Shown here in pieces: positions 42,748-51,944 of a stretch of DNA of 64,000 nucleotides (its first letter is position 1; the number at the start of each line of letters is the position of its first letter). A program made the position numbers and the translations under genes. The stretch spans positions 62,001 through 126,000 of the forward strand of contig NZ_BAGF01000062.1 of NCBI RefSeq assembly GCF_000308755.1, read 5' to 3'. Below the pieces are notes generated by a model. It searched no databases. It was not told the DNA's origin and worked only from the letters and a program-made list of their open reading frames with translations. Source of the stretch: Nocardia pneumoniae NBRC 100136. Lineage in GTDB: Bacteria > Actinomycetota > Actinomycetes > Mycobacteriales > Mycobacteriaceae.

Positions 42748-43827
42748 ATGGCAGGAAATGCAGGCACAGACGCCGTGATCCTGGTCGGCGGGCAGGGCAC
42801 GCGGTTACGGCCGCTGACCCTCTCGGCACCCAAGCCGATGCTGCCGACGGCCGGGTTGCCGTTCCTGACCCATCTGCTCGCCCGCATCGCCGAAGCCGGG
42901 ATCACCCACGTGGTGCTGGGCACCTCGTTCAAGGCCGAGGTCTTCGAGGAGCACTTCGGCGACGGCTCCGAGCTGGGCCTGGAGATCGAGTACGTCACCG
43001 AGACCGAGCCGCTGGGCACCGGCGGCGCCATCCGCAACGTGCTGCCCAAGCTGCGCGCCGACAACGTGATGGTGTTCAACGGCGACGTGCTCGGCGGCAC
43101 CGATCTCGGCGCGGTGCTCGACACGCACGAGTCGACCCGCGCCGACGTGACCCTGCACCTGGTCCGGGTGAGCGATCCGCGCGCGTTCGGCTGCGTGCCC
43201 ACCGACGAGGACGGCCGGGTCACCGCGTTCCTGGAGAAGACCCAGGATCCGCCGACCGACCAGATCAACGCCGGGTGCTACGTGTTCCGCCGCGAGTACA
43301 TCGAGAAGATCCCGGCCGGGCGTCCGGTGTCGGTGGAGCGCGAGGTCTTCCCCTCGCTGCTGGCCGAAGGCGCCCGCCTCCAAGCGCATGTGGACACCTC
43401 CTACTGGCGCGACATGGGCACACCCGAGGACTTCGTCCGCGGCTCCGCCGACCTGGTCCGCGGTATCGCCCCGTCCCCCGCCCTGCCCGGCCAGCGCGGG
43501 GAATCGCTGGTCCACCCCGGCGCGGGCGTCGCCCCCGGCGCGGTGCTCATCGGCGGCACGGTGGTCGGCCGCGGCGCCGAGATCGGCGCGGGCGCACGCC
43601 TGGACGGCGCGGTCGTCTTCGACGGCGCGCGGATCGAAGCGGGCGCGACCGTCGAACGCACCATCATCGGCTTCGGCGCACGCATCGGCCCGCGCGCCCT
43701 CGTCCGCGACGGCGTCATCGGCGACGGCGCGAACATCGGCGCCCGCTGCGAACTCCTCCGCGGCGCCCGCGTCTGGCCCGGCGTCGAGATCCCCGACGGC
43801 GGCATCCGCTTCTCCACCGACGTCTGA
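42748..43827 (+). CDS. Mannose-1-phosphate guanylyltransferase (GDP-mannose pyrophosphorylase)
   Basis: A 359-aa nucleotidyltransferase: the N-terminal domain has GGQGTRLRPLT and PKPMLP at the start and GDVLGG as metal site; the C-terminal part (about 255-359) is a left-handed beta-helix of hexapeptide repeats rich in Gly-Ala. It is equivalent to Rv3264c (named manB/manC in different annotations) and makes GDP-mannose from mannose-1-phosphate. The ATG has AGGGG 9 nt upstream. A glucose-1-phosphate thymidylyltransferase-like activity is the alternative, but the synteny and helix domain favour GDP-mannose. Confidence 0.9.
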   Translation: MAGNAGTDAVILVGGQGTRLRPLTLSAPKPMLPTAGLPFLTHLLARIAEAGITHVVLGTSFKAEVFEEHFGDGSELGLEIEYVTETEPLGTGGAIRNVLPKLRADNVMVFNGDVLGGTDLGAVLDTHESTRADVTLHLVRVSDPRAFGCVPTDEDGRVTAFLEKTQDPPTDQINAGCYVFRREYIEKIPAGRPVSVEREVFPSLLAEGARLQAHVDTSYWRDMGTPEDFVRGSADLVRGIAPSPALPGQRGESLVHPGAGVAPGAVLIGGTVVGRGAEIGAGARLDGAVVFDGARIEAGATVERTIIGFGARIGPRALVRDGVIGDGANIGARCELLRGARVWPGVEIPDGGIRFSTDV

Positions 43828-43862
43828 CGCCGGTTCATAGACGCGACGAGCGTGTCGACGGG

Positions 43863-45446
43863 CTAGCTGAAGCCGACGGCTTGTTGGCCCCAGGCGGTGT
43901 GCAGGTCGCGGTCGGGGTCGTCGAGGACTCGGTCGGCGGTGTCGATGACCAGGGTGGTGCGGGCCGGGATGCGGTAGGGGGGCCAGTGTTTGGAGCCGTC
44001 GAGGGCGGCGGGGACGCCGTAGGTGGCGAAGGCCAGCCAGCGGCGCATGATGCGGCCGGAGACGTCCATGGCTGTCTTGCGGCCGCCGAGCCAAAAGGTC
44101 GGGTCGTGGTTGATCGTGCCGAAATTGCCGAAGACATAGGGCAATTCGGTGGCATGGCCCGCGCCGACGCGGGCCGCGCGCAGCATCGGGGTGGCGTAGT
44201 CGAAGCGGTACATCCAGGTCGGTGAGTGCTGGGCGTGGCCGTCGGCCACCCAGTGCGCGGGCATCCGGAACGCCGCGTCGGTGGACATGGCCAGCGCGCC
44301 GCGGGCTTTGTTCAGATCCGGGTACGCGGAGGTGATCTCGGCGACCCGCTCCGCTGACATACCCGGATGGGTCGCCGCGACGTCGCGCAGCATCGCGTTC
44401 ACCGCGTCCGGGGTCACCGGCATGATGGGCGAGCGCAGCAACCGGAACAGCGACGCCTCGTCCTTGTTGGTGCCGATCATCAACGGCACCCGATGCGATT
44501 GCCCGCGCTGGAACCGGTCGATCGGGTAGGTCGGCAGCAGGTCCCCGTCGACCACGGGGGCGGCCGCCAGCCTGCCCGGCTCCTTCAACGGGATCTCGTC
44601 GAGCAGCACGCCCGCGGCCGCCACGATCCGCTCGATCGGGCACTCCAGCAGCTCCTTGGCCCGGGACGCGGGCAGCTCCAGCAACTCCAGGAATCGCCGC
44701 GCCACCGTCGCCGCTCGCTCCGGCCCGAACACCGTGGTCGCGGGTGGGCTCTGGGCGATGGCCCGATGGAACAGGCCCTCGGCGCGCGGCGAGGTCAGCA
44801 ACGCGGTGACGCACCCCGCGCCGGAGGACTCGCCGAACAGCGTGACGTTGCCGGGGTCGCCGCCGAACGCGGCGATGTTCTCCCGCACCCATTCCAGCGC
44901 GGCGATCTGGTCGTGCAGGCCGAGGTTCGGCACGAAGTCGTCGCCGAGCGAGGACAGGTCGAGGAAGCCGAGCGCGCCGAGCCGATAGTTCACCGCGACG
45001 ACCACGACGTCACCGGCCAGGGCCAGCTTGCGTCCGTCGTAGATCTCCTGTGCGGCGGTGCCGAGGCAGTACGCGCCACCGTGCAGCCAGACCAGCACCG
45101 GGCGCGGCTCGTGCACCGAGTCCTCGCCCGCGTTCCGCGGGGACCAGACGTTCAGCCACAGGCAGTCCTCACCCATCGTGAGACCCGAGTCGATGGGCAC
45201 CATGGGGCCCATCGACTGCGGCGCGATCCGGCCGAAGCGAGTACAGTCGCGCGCTCCGTCCCACGGCTGCGGTGGCTTCGGCGGCGCGAACCGTGTGGGT
45301 CCTCCCGGGGCCGCCGCGTAGGGGATGCTGCGCCACACCGATACGGCCCCTTCGCGAACGCCGCGCACGTCTCCGTATACCGTTCGCGCGATCGGCTGGG
45401 CGAGATCGTCGGGACCGGGCACCGCCTCGGAGAACTGGGCGCTCAT
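43863..45446 (-). CDS. Type B carboxylesterase
   Basis: A 527-aa alpha/beta-hydrolase of the carboxylesterase/PnbA family. It has the oxyanion-hole motif LHGGAYCLG, the nucleophile elbow FGESSGAG, a catalytic acid in GTNKDEASLF, and the His in GHATELPYVFGNF. The substrate is unknown. The start is ATG 45446 with GAGGAGG 7 nt upstream. It converges on the GDP-mannose pyrophosphorylase gene with a 35-bp gap and no obvious terminator. No signal peptide is seen, so it should be cytosolic. Confidence 0.9.
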   Translation of the reverse strand: MSAQFSEAVPGPDDLAQPIARTVYGDVRGVREGAVSVWRSIPYAAAPGGPTRFAPPKPPQPWDGARDCTRFGRIAPQSMGPMVPIDSGLTMGEDCLWLNVWSPRNAGEDSVHEPRPVLVWLHGGAYCLGTAAQEIYDGRKLALAGDVVVVAVNYRLGALGFLDLSSLGDDFVPNLGLHDQIAALEWVRENIAAFGGDPGNVTLFGESSGAGCVTALLTSPRAEGLFHRAIAQSPPATTVFGPERAATVARRFLELLELPASRAKELLECPIERIVAAAGVLLDEIPLKEPGRLAAAPVVDGDLLPTYPIDRFQRGQSHRVPLMIGTNKDEASLFRLLRSPIMPVTPDAVNAMLRDVAATHPGMSAERVAEITSAYPDLNKARGALAMSTDAAFRMPAHWVADGHAQHSPTWMYRFDYATPMLRAARVGAGHATELPYVFGNFGTINHDPTFWLGGRKTAMDVSGRIMRRWLAFATYGVPAALDGSKHWPPYRIPARTTLVIDTADRVLDDPDRDLHTAWGQQAVGFS

Positions 45447-45777
45447 CGCAGACCTCCTCATACTTCTTTTTCGAGAGTACGACGAAGATCGGTACGGCCA
45501 GATTTCCATGCCGATTCATTGCGGTGTCGGGCGGCATTCATCCGCTGTTCAGGCCGCCGCATCGACCACTGTGTCGAATTGATCACGGTGGCGGGGTGCA
45601 TTACGGCTGGTCGGCCACAGCGGCCAAGTAAGCAGCGCTCACGTTGCCGGTAGTCGGCTGCGGACGAACCCGGTCGTCCGGAGTTCGCTACCCGATCGCT
45701 CGAGTCTCCGCCGCCCCGGGACAGGCTCCGGGAATCATCAAGGTGAACGCACAGGGGTGCGGCCCTAGAATGAGCGG
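45447..45777. other. Divergent intergenic region (331 bp)
   Basis: No gene is seen. The carboxylesterase side is less GC-rich (CTTCTTTTTCGAGAGTACG near 45463-45481) and probably holds its promoter. The other end holds the fmdB promoter. Confidence 0.5.
45766..45771 (+). promoter_or_regulatory. -10 element of fmdB
   Basis: TAGAAT lies 6 nt before ATG 45778, with TGAACG 16 nt upstream as a weak -35; a probable leaderless start. Confidence 0.5.
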
Positions 45778-46005
45778 ATGCCGAGTTACAGCTACCGGTG
45801 CCGCAGCTGCGGCGACACGTTCGAGGTGACCCGCCCCATGGCGGAATCGTCGGCGCCCGCCGCCTGCCCCAGCGGGCACGACGACACGGTCAAGCTGCTG
45901 ACCACGTTCGCCACCGTGAGCAGAGGCGGCGGCAACGCGGCCGCGCCGAGCCCCGCCGCGCCCCCGGCAGGCGGGGGCTGCTGCGGTGGCGGCTGCTGCG
46001 GCTGA
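45778..46005 (+). CDS. FmdB-family zinc-ribbon protein
   Basis: A 75-aa protein with the FmdB start MPSYSYRCRSCGDTFEV and a second Cys in AACPSGHDD, together a small zinc ribbon. The tail is Ala/Pro-rich and ends in GGGCCGGGCCG, a tandem Cys-rich ending often seen in this family. Its role as a regulator is assumed from the family name only. In many actinobacteria it lies near mechanosensitive channel or SAF-domain genes, which are absent here. Confidence 0.82.
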   Translation: MPSYSYRCRSCGDTFEVTRPMAESSAPAACPSGHDDTVKLLTTFATVSRGGGNAAAPSPAAPPAGGGCCGGGCCG

Positions 46006-46310
46006 TCCCCTCCCGCGCCGCGAGTTCAATCGAGCCCGCCGAGCCCATGACTCGCCCGGCGGGTCACCTGTTGTTGCCGCGAGCTCCCCTTCCAGCGGCC
46101 GCGGGTTCAGAGGCGCTTCGCGGTGCCTCTGGGGGACGGCTACTGCCGCTTACTTCGCTACAGCCGAGGCAGGTTCACTCGCCAACGCCGAGCCCACAGC
46201 ACCCCAGCGACGACCGCGTGACTTCGCTTCGGGCCCCCGGCAGTTCAGTAGGGCTCGCTCGACGCCGTGACGTCCCGGCGGGCGGCGACTGCGGCGTGGA
46301 TACCGCGGGT
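46006..46310. other. 305-bp stretch without a convincing gene
   Basis: Between fmdB and the SelW-like gene. Short open frames exist on both strands but show neither a ribosome binding site nor recognisable similarity, and their amino-acid content is Arg/Pro/Ser-rich as expected from GC-rich non-coding DNA. No clear terminator or repeat was seen. Confidence 0.5.
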
Positions 46311-46586
46311 TCAGTCGCGCCGGTCGACGTGGCCGAGGTCGCGTTCGGGGGCCACTCGGTCGCGCACCCGCTGCTTGAGGACGGCGATGTCGGGGAAGCC
46401 GCCGTCGGCCTTGCGTTCCCAGATCTGTTCGCCGTCGACGGTGATCCGGAAGACCCCGCCGGAACCGGGGATGAGCGCGACCTCGCCCAGTTCGGTGGCG
46501 AACGTGCTGAGCAGTTCCTGCGCCATCCAGCTCGCTCGCAGCAGCCAGCGGCATTGGGTGCAGTACTCGATCGCGACGCGTGCCAT
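46311..46586 (-). CDS. SelT/SelW/SelH-like (Rdx family) thioredoxin-fold protein
   Basis: A 91-aa protein of the bacterial Rdx/SelW family with a CxxC redox motif (YCTQCRW) near the N-terminus, followed by GVFRITVDGEQIWERKADGGFP, which forms the second part of the fold. The selenocysteine position of eukaryotic SelW is a Cys here. The role is presumably thiol redox. It is 18 bp downstream of the YchJ-like gene on the same strand, so they may be co-transcribed. Confidence 0.85.
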   Translation of the reverse strand: MARVAIEYCTQCRWLLRASWMAQELLSTFATELGEVALIPGSGGVFRITVDGEQIWERKADGGFPDIAVLKQRVRDRVAPERDLGHVDRRD

Positions 46587-46604
46587 GACCGGTGACGCTA
46601 CCGG

Positions 46605-46994
46605 TCAGGCGTCGTGCGTGCCGTCCAAGTAGACCCAGGCATCGCCGGAGCGGGCGAATCTGCTGGTCTCGTGCAGTGCGCCGCGGCCGTCGGCGTCCCG
46701 GTAATGCGCGACGAACTCTACGGTGCCGGTGTCGTCGAACAGGCCGCCGCGCTCCGTGCGGGTGATCTCCAGGAAGAGCCAGCGTTGCGCCGGATCGAGA
46801 GCTAGTTCCCGTGGACGGGTGCGCGGATGCCAGGAGCGCAGCAGGTAGTCGGCGTCGCCCACGGCGAACGCCGTGTACCGCGACCGCATCAACGCCTCGG
46901 CGGTGGCGGCGGCGCGCTCGCCCCGCAGTACCGGACCACAGCAGTCGTCGAATGCCTCGCCGCGCCCGCACGGGCATCTGCGCGGTCCACTCAT
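46605..46994 (-). CDS. YchJ-family (SEC-C motif) protein
   Basis: A 129-aa protein. The N-terminal SEC-C-like zinc motif CPCGRGEAFDDCC is followed by the NTF2-like YchJ core (RYTAFAVGDADYLLRSWHP, GTVEFVAHYRD). The function is unknown. ATG 46994 was chosen because the SEC-C motif starts right after it and GGGAG lies upstream; an extension of 10 residues to 47024 is possible. Confidence 0.85.
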   Translation of the reverse strand: MSGPRRCPCGRGEAFDDCCGPVLRGERAAATAEALMRSRYTAFAVGDADYLLRSWHPRTRPRELALDPAQRWLFLEITRTERGGLFDDTGTVEFVAHYRDADGRGALHETSRFARSGDAWVYLDGTHDA

Positions 46995-47153
46995 ACCGTG
47001 CTCCCTTCCATATGAGCGGACCATCCGCGGTCCAGCAGGAACAATTTGTGCGCCTTTTTTCGCGGGGCACGGAGTATAGCGACCGGAACTGTGATTTGCT
47101 TCATATAGCTGTCGAATTGGTCCTGAGTCTGAGATGCGTTTTCAGGAGGATCG

Positions 47154-48911
47154 TTGACTGAGGTAGCGCCCCGCGCAACGCCTGAATTGGAGGCGGTGCG
47201 CCCCTATCCGGCCAGGCTCGGCCCGAAGGGCTCCTATATCTGGAAGATGATGACGACCACCGACCCCAAGGTGCTCGGCGTCATGTACCTGACCACGTCG
47301 GTGGGCTTCTTCATGGTCGGCGGCCTGATGGCGCTGTTGATCCGCGGGGAGCTGGCGCGGCCGGGCCTGCAATTCCTCTCCACCGAGCAGTACAACCAGC
47401 TGTTCACCATGCACGGCACGATCATGCTGCTGTTTTATGCCACACCGATCGTGTTCGGCTTCGCCAATGTCGTCCTGCCGTTGCAGATCGGCGCCCCCGA
47501 CGTCGCTTTCCCGCGGCTGAACGCCTTCAGCTACTGGCTGTATCTGTTCGGCGCAACGATAGCGACCGCCGGGTTCACCACCCCGGGCGGCGCGGCGGAC
47601 TTCGGCTGGACCGCGTATTCGCCGCTGACCGACATGCTGCACTCTCCGGGGGTCGGGGGGGACATGTGGGTCATGGGCCTGGCGGTCTCGGGTCTGGGCA
47701 CCATCCTCGGTGGCGTGAACATGCTGACCACCGTGATCTGCCTGCGCGCGCCAGGCATGACCATGTTCCGGATGCCGATCTTCACCTGGAACATCACCGT
47801 CACCAGCATCCTGGTACTGCTGGTATTCCCACTGCTGACCGCCGCGCTGATGGGCCTGGAGGTGGATCGTCGCCTCGGTGGCAACATCTACGACCCGGCT
47901 ACCGGCGGAACCCTGTTGTGGCAACACCTGTTCTGGTTCTTCGGCCACCCCGAGGTGTACATCATCGCGCTGCCGTTCTTCGGCATCATCTCGGAGATCT
48001 TCCCGGTGTTCAGTCGCAAGCCGATCTTCGGGTACACCACCTTGGTCTACGCCACCATGGGCATCGCGGGCCTGTCCATGGCCGTGTGGGCGCATCACAT
48101 GTTCGCCACCGGCGCGGTGCTGCTGCCGTTCTTCTCGTTCATGACCTTCCTCATCGCGGTCCCCACCGGCGTGAAGTTCTTCAACTGGATCGGCACCATG
48201 TGGCGCGGCCAGCTGACCTTCGAATCACCGATGCTGTTCGCGCTCGGCTTCCTGGTGACGTTCCTGTTCGGCGGTTTGTCCGGTGTCATCCTGGCCAGCC
48301 CGCCGCTGGACTTCCACGTCACCGACTCGTATTTCGTCGTGGCGCACTTCCATTACGTCCTGTTCGGCACCATCGTGTTCGCCACGTTCGCGGGCATCTA
48401 TTTCTGGTTCCCGAAGATGACCGGACGCATGCTCGACGAGCGCCTGGCCAAGTGGCACTTCTGGACCACGCTGTTGGGTTTCCACACCACCTTCCTGGTG
48501 CAGCACTGGCTGGGCGCGGAGGGCATGCCCCGCCGCTACGCCGACTACCTGCCCACGGACGACTTCACCCTGCTCAACATGATCTCCACGATCGGCGCTT
48601 TCGTGCTCGGCGCCTCGATGCTGCCGTTCCTGTGGAACGTCTTCAAGAGCTACCGCTACGGCGAGGTGGTCACCGTGGACGATCCGTGGGGTTACGGCAA
48701 CTCGCTGGAGTGGGCCACCACCTGCCCGCCGCCGCGGCACAACTTCTACGAGCTGCCGCGCATCCGCTCCGAGCGGCCCGCCTTCGAACTGCACTATCCG
48801 CACATGATCGAACGGATGCGCGGTGAGGCGCATGTCGGCTGGGGCTCGGACAAGCATTACCAGGAACTCGCCGACAGCGAAGCCCGAACCGACGCGACTG
48901 AGCCAACCTAG
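47154..48911 (+). CDS. ctaD: Cytochrome c oxidase subunit I (aa3 type)
   Basis: A 585-aa heme-copper oxidase subunit with twelve membrane segments. It reduces O2 to water in the terminal step of respiration and pumps protons. Heme and CuB ligands are visible: QLFTMHGTIM (heme a His), WFFGHPEVYIIALP (CuB His and cross-linked Tyr), WAHHMF (CuB His pair), and VAHFHYVLFGT (heme ligands). The N-terminus RPYPARLGPKGS and the C-terminus match mycobacterial CtaD. The TTG start follows AGGAGG at 4 nt. The gene stands alone; other oxidase subunits are not in the window. Its stop shares CTAG with the convergent gene. Confidence 0.95.
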   Translation: MTEVAPRATPELEAVRPYPARLGPKGSYIWKMMTTTDPKVLGVMYLTTSVGFFMVGGLMALLIRGELARPGLQFLSTEQYNQLFTMHGTIMLLFYATPIVFGFANVVLPLQIGAPDVAFPRLNAFSYWLYLFGATIATAGFTTPGGAADFGWTAYSPLTDMLHSPGVGGDMWVMGLAVSGLGTILGGVNMLTTVICLRAPGMTMFRMPIFTWNITVTSILVLLVFPLLTAALMGLEVDRRLGGNIYDPATGGTLLWQHLFWFFGHPEVYIIALPFFGIISEIFPVFSRKPIFGYTTLVYATMGIAGLSMAVWAHHMFATGAVLLPFFSFMTFLIAVPTGVKFFNWIGTMWRGQLTFESPMLFALGFLVTFLFGGLSGVILASPPLDFHVTDSYFVVAHFHYVLFGTIVFATFAGIYFWFPKMTGRMLDERLAKWHFWTTLLGFHTTFLVQHWLGAEGMPRRYADYLPTDDFTLLNMISTIGAFVLGASMLPFLWNVFKSYRYGEVVTVDDPWGYGNSLEWATTCPPPRHNFYELPRIRSERPAFELHYPHMIERMRGEAHVGWGSDKHYQELADSEARTDATEPT

Positions 48912-49387
48912 CCCTGGTGCGCCTCCACGGCAGCCAGCTCCTCGGCGAGAGCAAGGGTCTGCTCGCGCCAGCGGCGCAGATCGGTGACACTGGGCGCGAG
49001 TTCGTAGTCGTGGTGGTGGGCGGCACGCGACAGCGCCGCCCACAGCACCGCCACCCGCGCCGCCACGTCCGGTCCCGCGAAGGCGCGCAGCGCGATCAGC
49101 TGCGCCCGCATCGGACAGCGGATCAGTGCGGGCGCCAGCCGCAGCCACAGTTCGTCGACGGCCTGCTCCAGAGCGATCCGCAGAATCCATGCCGTCGCCC
49201 GCGACCACAACCCGCCCGCGTCGGTCACCGCACCGGCGAGCAGCAGATCCGCGGTCTCCAGCCGCTCGGCGACGGACGGATGATTCGCGAGCTTGCGGCG
49301 CCCGTTCTTGGGGCCGCGTTGCCCGTGCCGAGACGCGCGCGCCGGGTGGCCGCGGCGTGCGCCAGCCGGGCGACGCCGTCCGCTCAT
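48908..49387 (-). CDS. Conserved hypothetical protein, partner of the SMC-like ATPase
   Basis: A 159-aa mainly helical protein. The first 30 residues are very basic (SGRRRPAGARRGHPARA); from about 35 on it has hydrophobic helices (LLLAGAVTDAGGLWSRATAW, IALRAFAGPDVAARVAVLW) and a His-rich patch (AAHHHDYELAP). No family was recognised. The ATG is 112 bp downstream of the ATPase stop on the same strand, so the two probably form one transcript. The stop codon shares the palindrome CTAG with that of ctaD. Confidence 0.6.
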   Translation of the reverse strand: MSGRRRPAGARRGHPARASRHGQRGPKNGRRKLANHPSVAERLETADLLLAGAVTDAGGLWSRATAWILRIALEQAVDELWLRLAPALIRCPMRAQLIALRAFAGPDVAARVAVLWAALSRAAHHHDYELAPSVTDLRRWREQTLALAEELAAVEAHQG

Positions 49388-49499
49388 GCCCGCGCCTCGA
49401 ACGAATGCCCGGCGGCGTCCATTGCCCGCTCGCTGTGCCCACTCATGCCGGTGACTCGCCAGCGCGACGGCCGCCCGAGCGGGTGCCGGGATCGGCGCC

Positions 49500-51944
49500 T
49501 CACCGGGCCAGCCACGCGACGAACTTCTCCGTCTCGGCGATCAGCTCGCGCATGTCGCGCCCGATCGGCACGTGCGCCCCCGCCGTGGCGTCGCGCAGTG
49601 CGTCCACCACCCACCGTCCTTCCCGCGCGATGAGGTTCTTGTTCAGATCGTCGACCTTGCTGCCGACGCCGAACACCGCCAGCGCCACCTTGGCCCTGGT
49701 GGAGTGCGCGGCGTCGATGTGGCGTTCCACCTCGCCGTGGTTCATGCCTGCGGCGAGCAGGGTGCGTCTGGCCCTGGCCAGGCTGGCCGCCTCCACCGCG
49801 GAGCGGCAGCACGTGGCCACCAGTTCGTCGGCGATCGCCGCGGGCAGCTGCGGAGTGCGCACCAGCGCGCGGGCGTCATCGAGGTACCGGCGGATCGGGT
49901 CGCTGGAGACCCGCACTTCGACCACCGAACGGTCGCGGCGCTGCACCTCGAGCACGGTCGCGTCGAGCTGCATCCGCCGCACCGCCTCGGCGAGGCGCTC
50001 GTCATGAGTGAAGACCACCACCTGACGGCTCCACGCGACCGTCGCCAGCACCTGAGCCAAGCCGTCCACCTTGGCCGGGTCCATCGCCTGCACCGGGTCA
50101 TCGATCATGACGAAACGAAACGGGCTCTGCTCCACCGTGGCTCGCGGCAGGAACAGCGAAAGCCCGAGCGCGTGCAGCTCCCCCTGACTCATCACGCCGA
50201 GCGCGGCGCCGTCGACCTCGTCGACGGTCACGTCGAGCAGCACGCGGCGCGCGGTGCCCGCGTTGCCTTGCAGGCGGATCGCGCCCAGCTCGACATTGCT
50301 CTGCTGCCGCAGCGTGCGCCAGACCCAGCGAGCCGTGGTCTCCAGCGGCGTCATGCGCTCGCCGCGCAGGCCCGCGGTCGCCGACTTCAGCCAGTCCTCG
50401 GCCTTTTTCACGGTGCGCAGTTCGGGCGCGTGCGCGGCGACCTCGCGCGCGCCCTCCAACCAGTTCACGATCCGCGGGACCAGCGGCGTCCACACCTCGT
50501 CCAAGCGGTCGAGTTCCTTGCGGGTGCCCTGTTGCAGCAAGTCGAGCTCGTCGACCAGCCGCGCGTGCGCGCGGCGCAGCCGGTCGGGCAGGTCCGGGGT
50601 GTAATCGGCGGTGGTCAGCGCGGCCCACTCGGCCCACGCATCGCGCACCGCGGTGGGGTCCACGGACGGCGGGTTGTGCGGGTCGAAATCCAGTTCGGCC
50701 GGGACGAGCTCCGGAAGCGACCTCGCGGCCCGCACGGCGTTGCCGAGTTCGACGCGAGCGGTGGTGAGCGCGTCGACACGGGCGGCGAGCCGCGCTATGG
50801 CGGAGTCGGTGTCGCGCGCCCAGTCGTCGTCGAGCGCACCCCGGCCGCATACCGGGCACGGACAGGTTCCGCTCGCCGCCTGATGTTCCCGCGCCTTGCG
50901 CAGCAGCTCGAGCACGCGCAGATCGGCCTCGGCGTCGGCGGTGGCGCCTTCGGCGAGTGCCGAACCCCAGGTTTCGAGACGGGCCGCGACCGCCTCCACT
51001 TCCGTCTCGGCGGGCAGCGCGAGCCGCACGATCGCCCGCAGCCCATCCCGCCCGGCCGGGTCGTCGACCGAACCGAGCACCTCGCGGCCGATGGCGGCGA
51101 GATCCGGCTGCGCCGGTCGCAGCAGACCCGCCACCCGTACCGCCCGGTCGTCGGCCACCGAGGCGAGTTGTTCGAGCAGTTCCAGTCGCTGCTGGCGGGA
51201 CTCCCGGACCGCGCGTTCCAGCTCCAGGCGGCGCATCCGGATGCGTTCCTGCGCCAGGGTGAGTTCGTCCAGCCCGAGCAGCTGGTGCAGCGCGTCGAAC
51301 AGGTCGCTCGGCTTGCCGTCGACCAGCGCGCCGAGTTCGCTGTAGGACAGGAACGGGCGGTAGAGCTCGAGTTGCGCCGCCCACCGGTCGGTGTCGAATT
51401 CGGTTGGTGGCGCGGGCGGATACCGCTGGGTCCAGTGCGCGTCGGACAGGGCGGCGTCGGCGGCCCATTCTTTGGTGATGGTCAGCCGCGGCGCGTCGCC
51501 CGCCGTGAGCAGTTCCAGCTCGATGCGGGCCGCGGCGCCGTCGTGCAGGTTGCGCCACCCCTCCCGCCACGCCGCCGACCGGCCGTCCCAGCGACGGTTT
51601 CCACCGGTCAGAGCCAATTCGGCGGCCTCGGCGAAACTGGATTTCCCGCTGCCGTTGCGGCCGACGACGAGGGTGAGGCCGGGACCTGGCGGCAGGCGCA
51701 ATGTCGTCTCCGGTCCGATACCGCGGAAGCCGCGGACCCGAATGGCGCTCAGGAAGATGCCGGAGTGCTCGAATGTGGTTGCGGTGTCACCGGATTCGGC
51801 AGCACCCAAGGCGCGCAACACGGTTCGCGTGACCGACGGCGTCACCGCGGGGTCCTCGGCGAGCCGCTTGGTCACCACCTCCGACAACCGGGGCGGCGCA
51901 TCGGAAGGACCGCCGGCCTGGACGGCATCGGGATCCATGCGCAT
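49500..51944 (-). CDS. SMC/RecF/RecN-like AAA ATPase with CPVC motif
   Basis: An 814-aa ABC-type ATPase. Walker A GRNGSGKS is at 95-102, the signature MSQGE at 585-589, Walker B FVMIDDPVQAMD at 611-622, and the H-loop in FTHDERL. Between the halves are helical segments and a CPCPVC motif (361-366) that could act like a Rad50 zinc hook. A 60-residue N-terminal extension precedes the ATPase. Such proteins act in DNA repair or as sensors in phage-defence systems; no nuclease domain is seen here. ATG 51944 has GGAGGGG 9 nt upstream. It is divergent from the SWIM-MoxR-DUF5682-VWA operon. Confidence 0.82.
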   Translation of the reverse strand: MRMDPDAVQAGGPSDAPPRLSEVVTKRLAEDPAVTPSVTRTVLRALGAAESGDTATTFEHSGIFLSAIRVRGFRGIGPETTLRLPPGPGLTLVVGRNGSGKSSFAEAAELALTGGNRRWDGRSAAWREGWRNLHDGAAARIELELLTAGDAPRLTITKEWAADAALSDAHWTQRYPPAPPTEFDTDRWAAQLELYRPFLSYSELGALVDGKPSDLFDALHQLLGLDELTLAQERIRMRRLELERAVRESRQQRLELLEQLASVADDRAVRVAGLLRPAQPDLAAIGREVLGSVDDPAGRDGLRAIVRLALPAETEVEAVAARLETWGSALAEGATADAEADLRVLELLRKAREHQAASGTCPCPVCGRGALDDDWARDTDSAIARLAARVDALTTARVELGNAVRAARSLPELVPAELDFDPHNPPSVDPTAVRDAWAEWAALTTADYTPDLPDRLRRAHARLVDELDLLQQGTRKELDRLDEVWTPLVPRIVNWLEGAREVAAHAPELRTVKKAEDWLKSATAGLRGERMTPLETTARWVWRTLRQQSNVELGAIRLQGNAGTARRVLLDVTVDEVDGAALGVMSQGELHALGLSLFLPRATVEQSPFRFVMIDDPVQAMDPAKVDGLAQVLATVAWSRQVVVFTHDERLAEAVRRMQLDATVLEVQRRDRSVVEVRVSSDPIRRYLDDARALVRTPQLPAAIADELVATCCRSAVEAASLARARRTLLAAGMNHGEVERHIDAAHSTRAKVALAVFGVGSKVDDLNKNLIAREGRWVVDALRDATAGAHVPIGRDMRELIAETEKFVAWLAR

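Noticed and set aside
45986..46270. 94-codon plus-strand frame after fmdB
   Set aside because: No ribosome binding site, overlaps the fmdB end, and composition is consistent with non-coding DNA.
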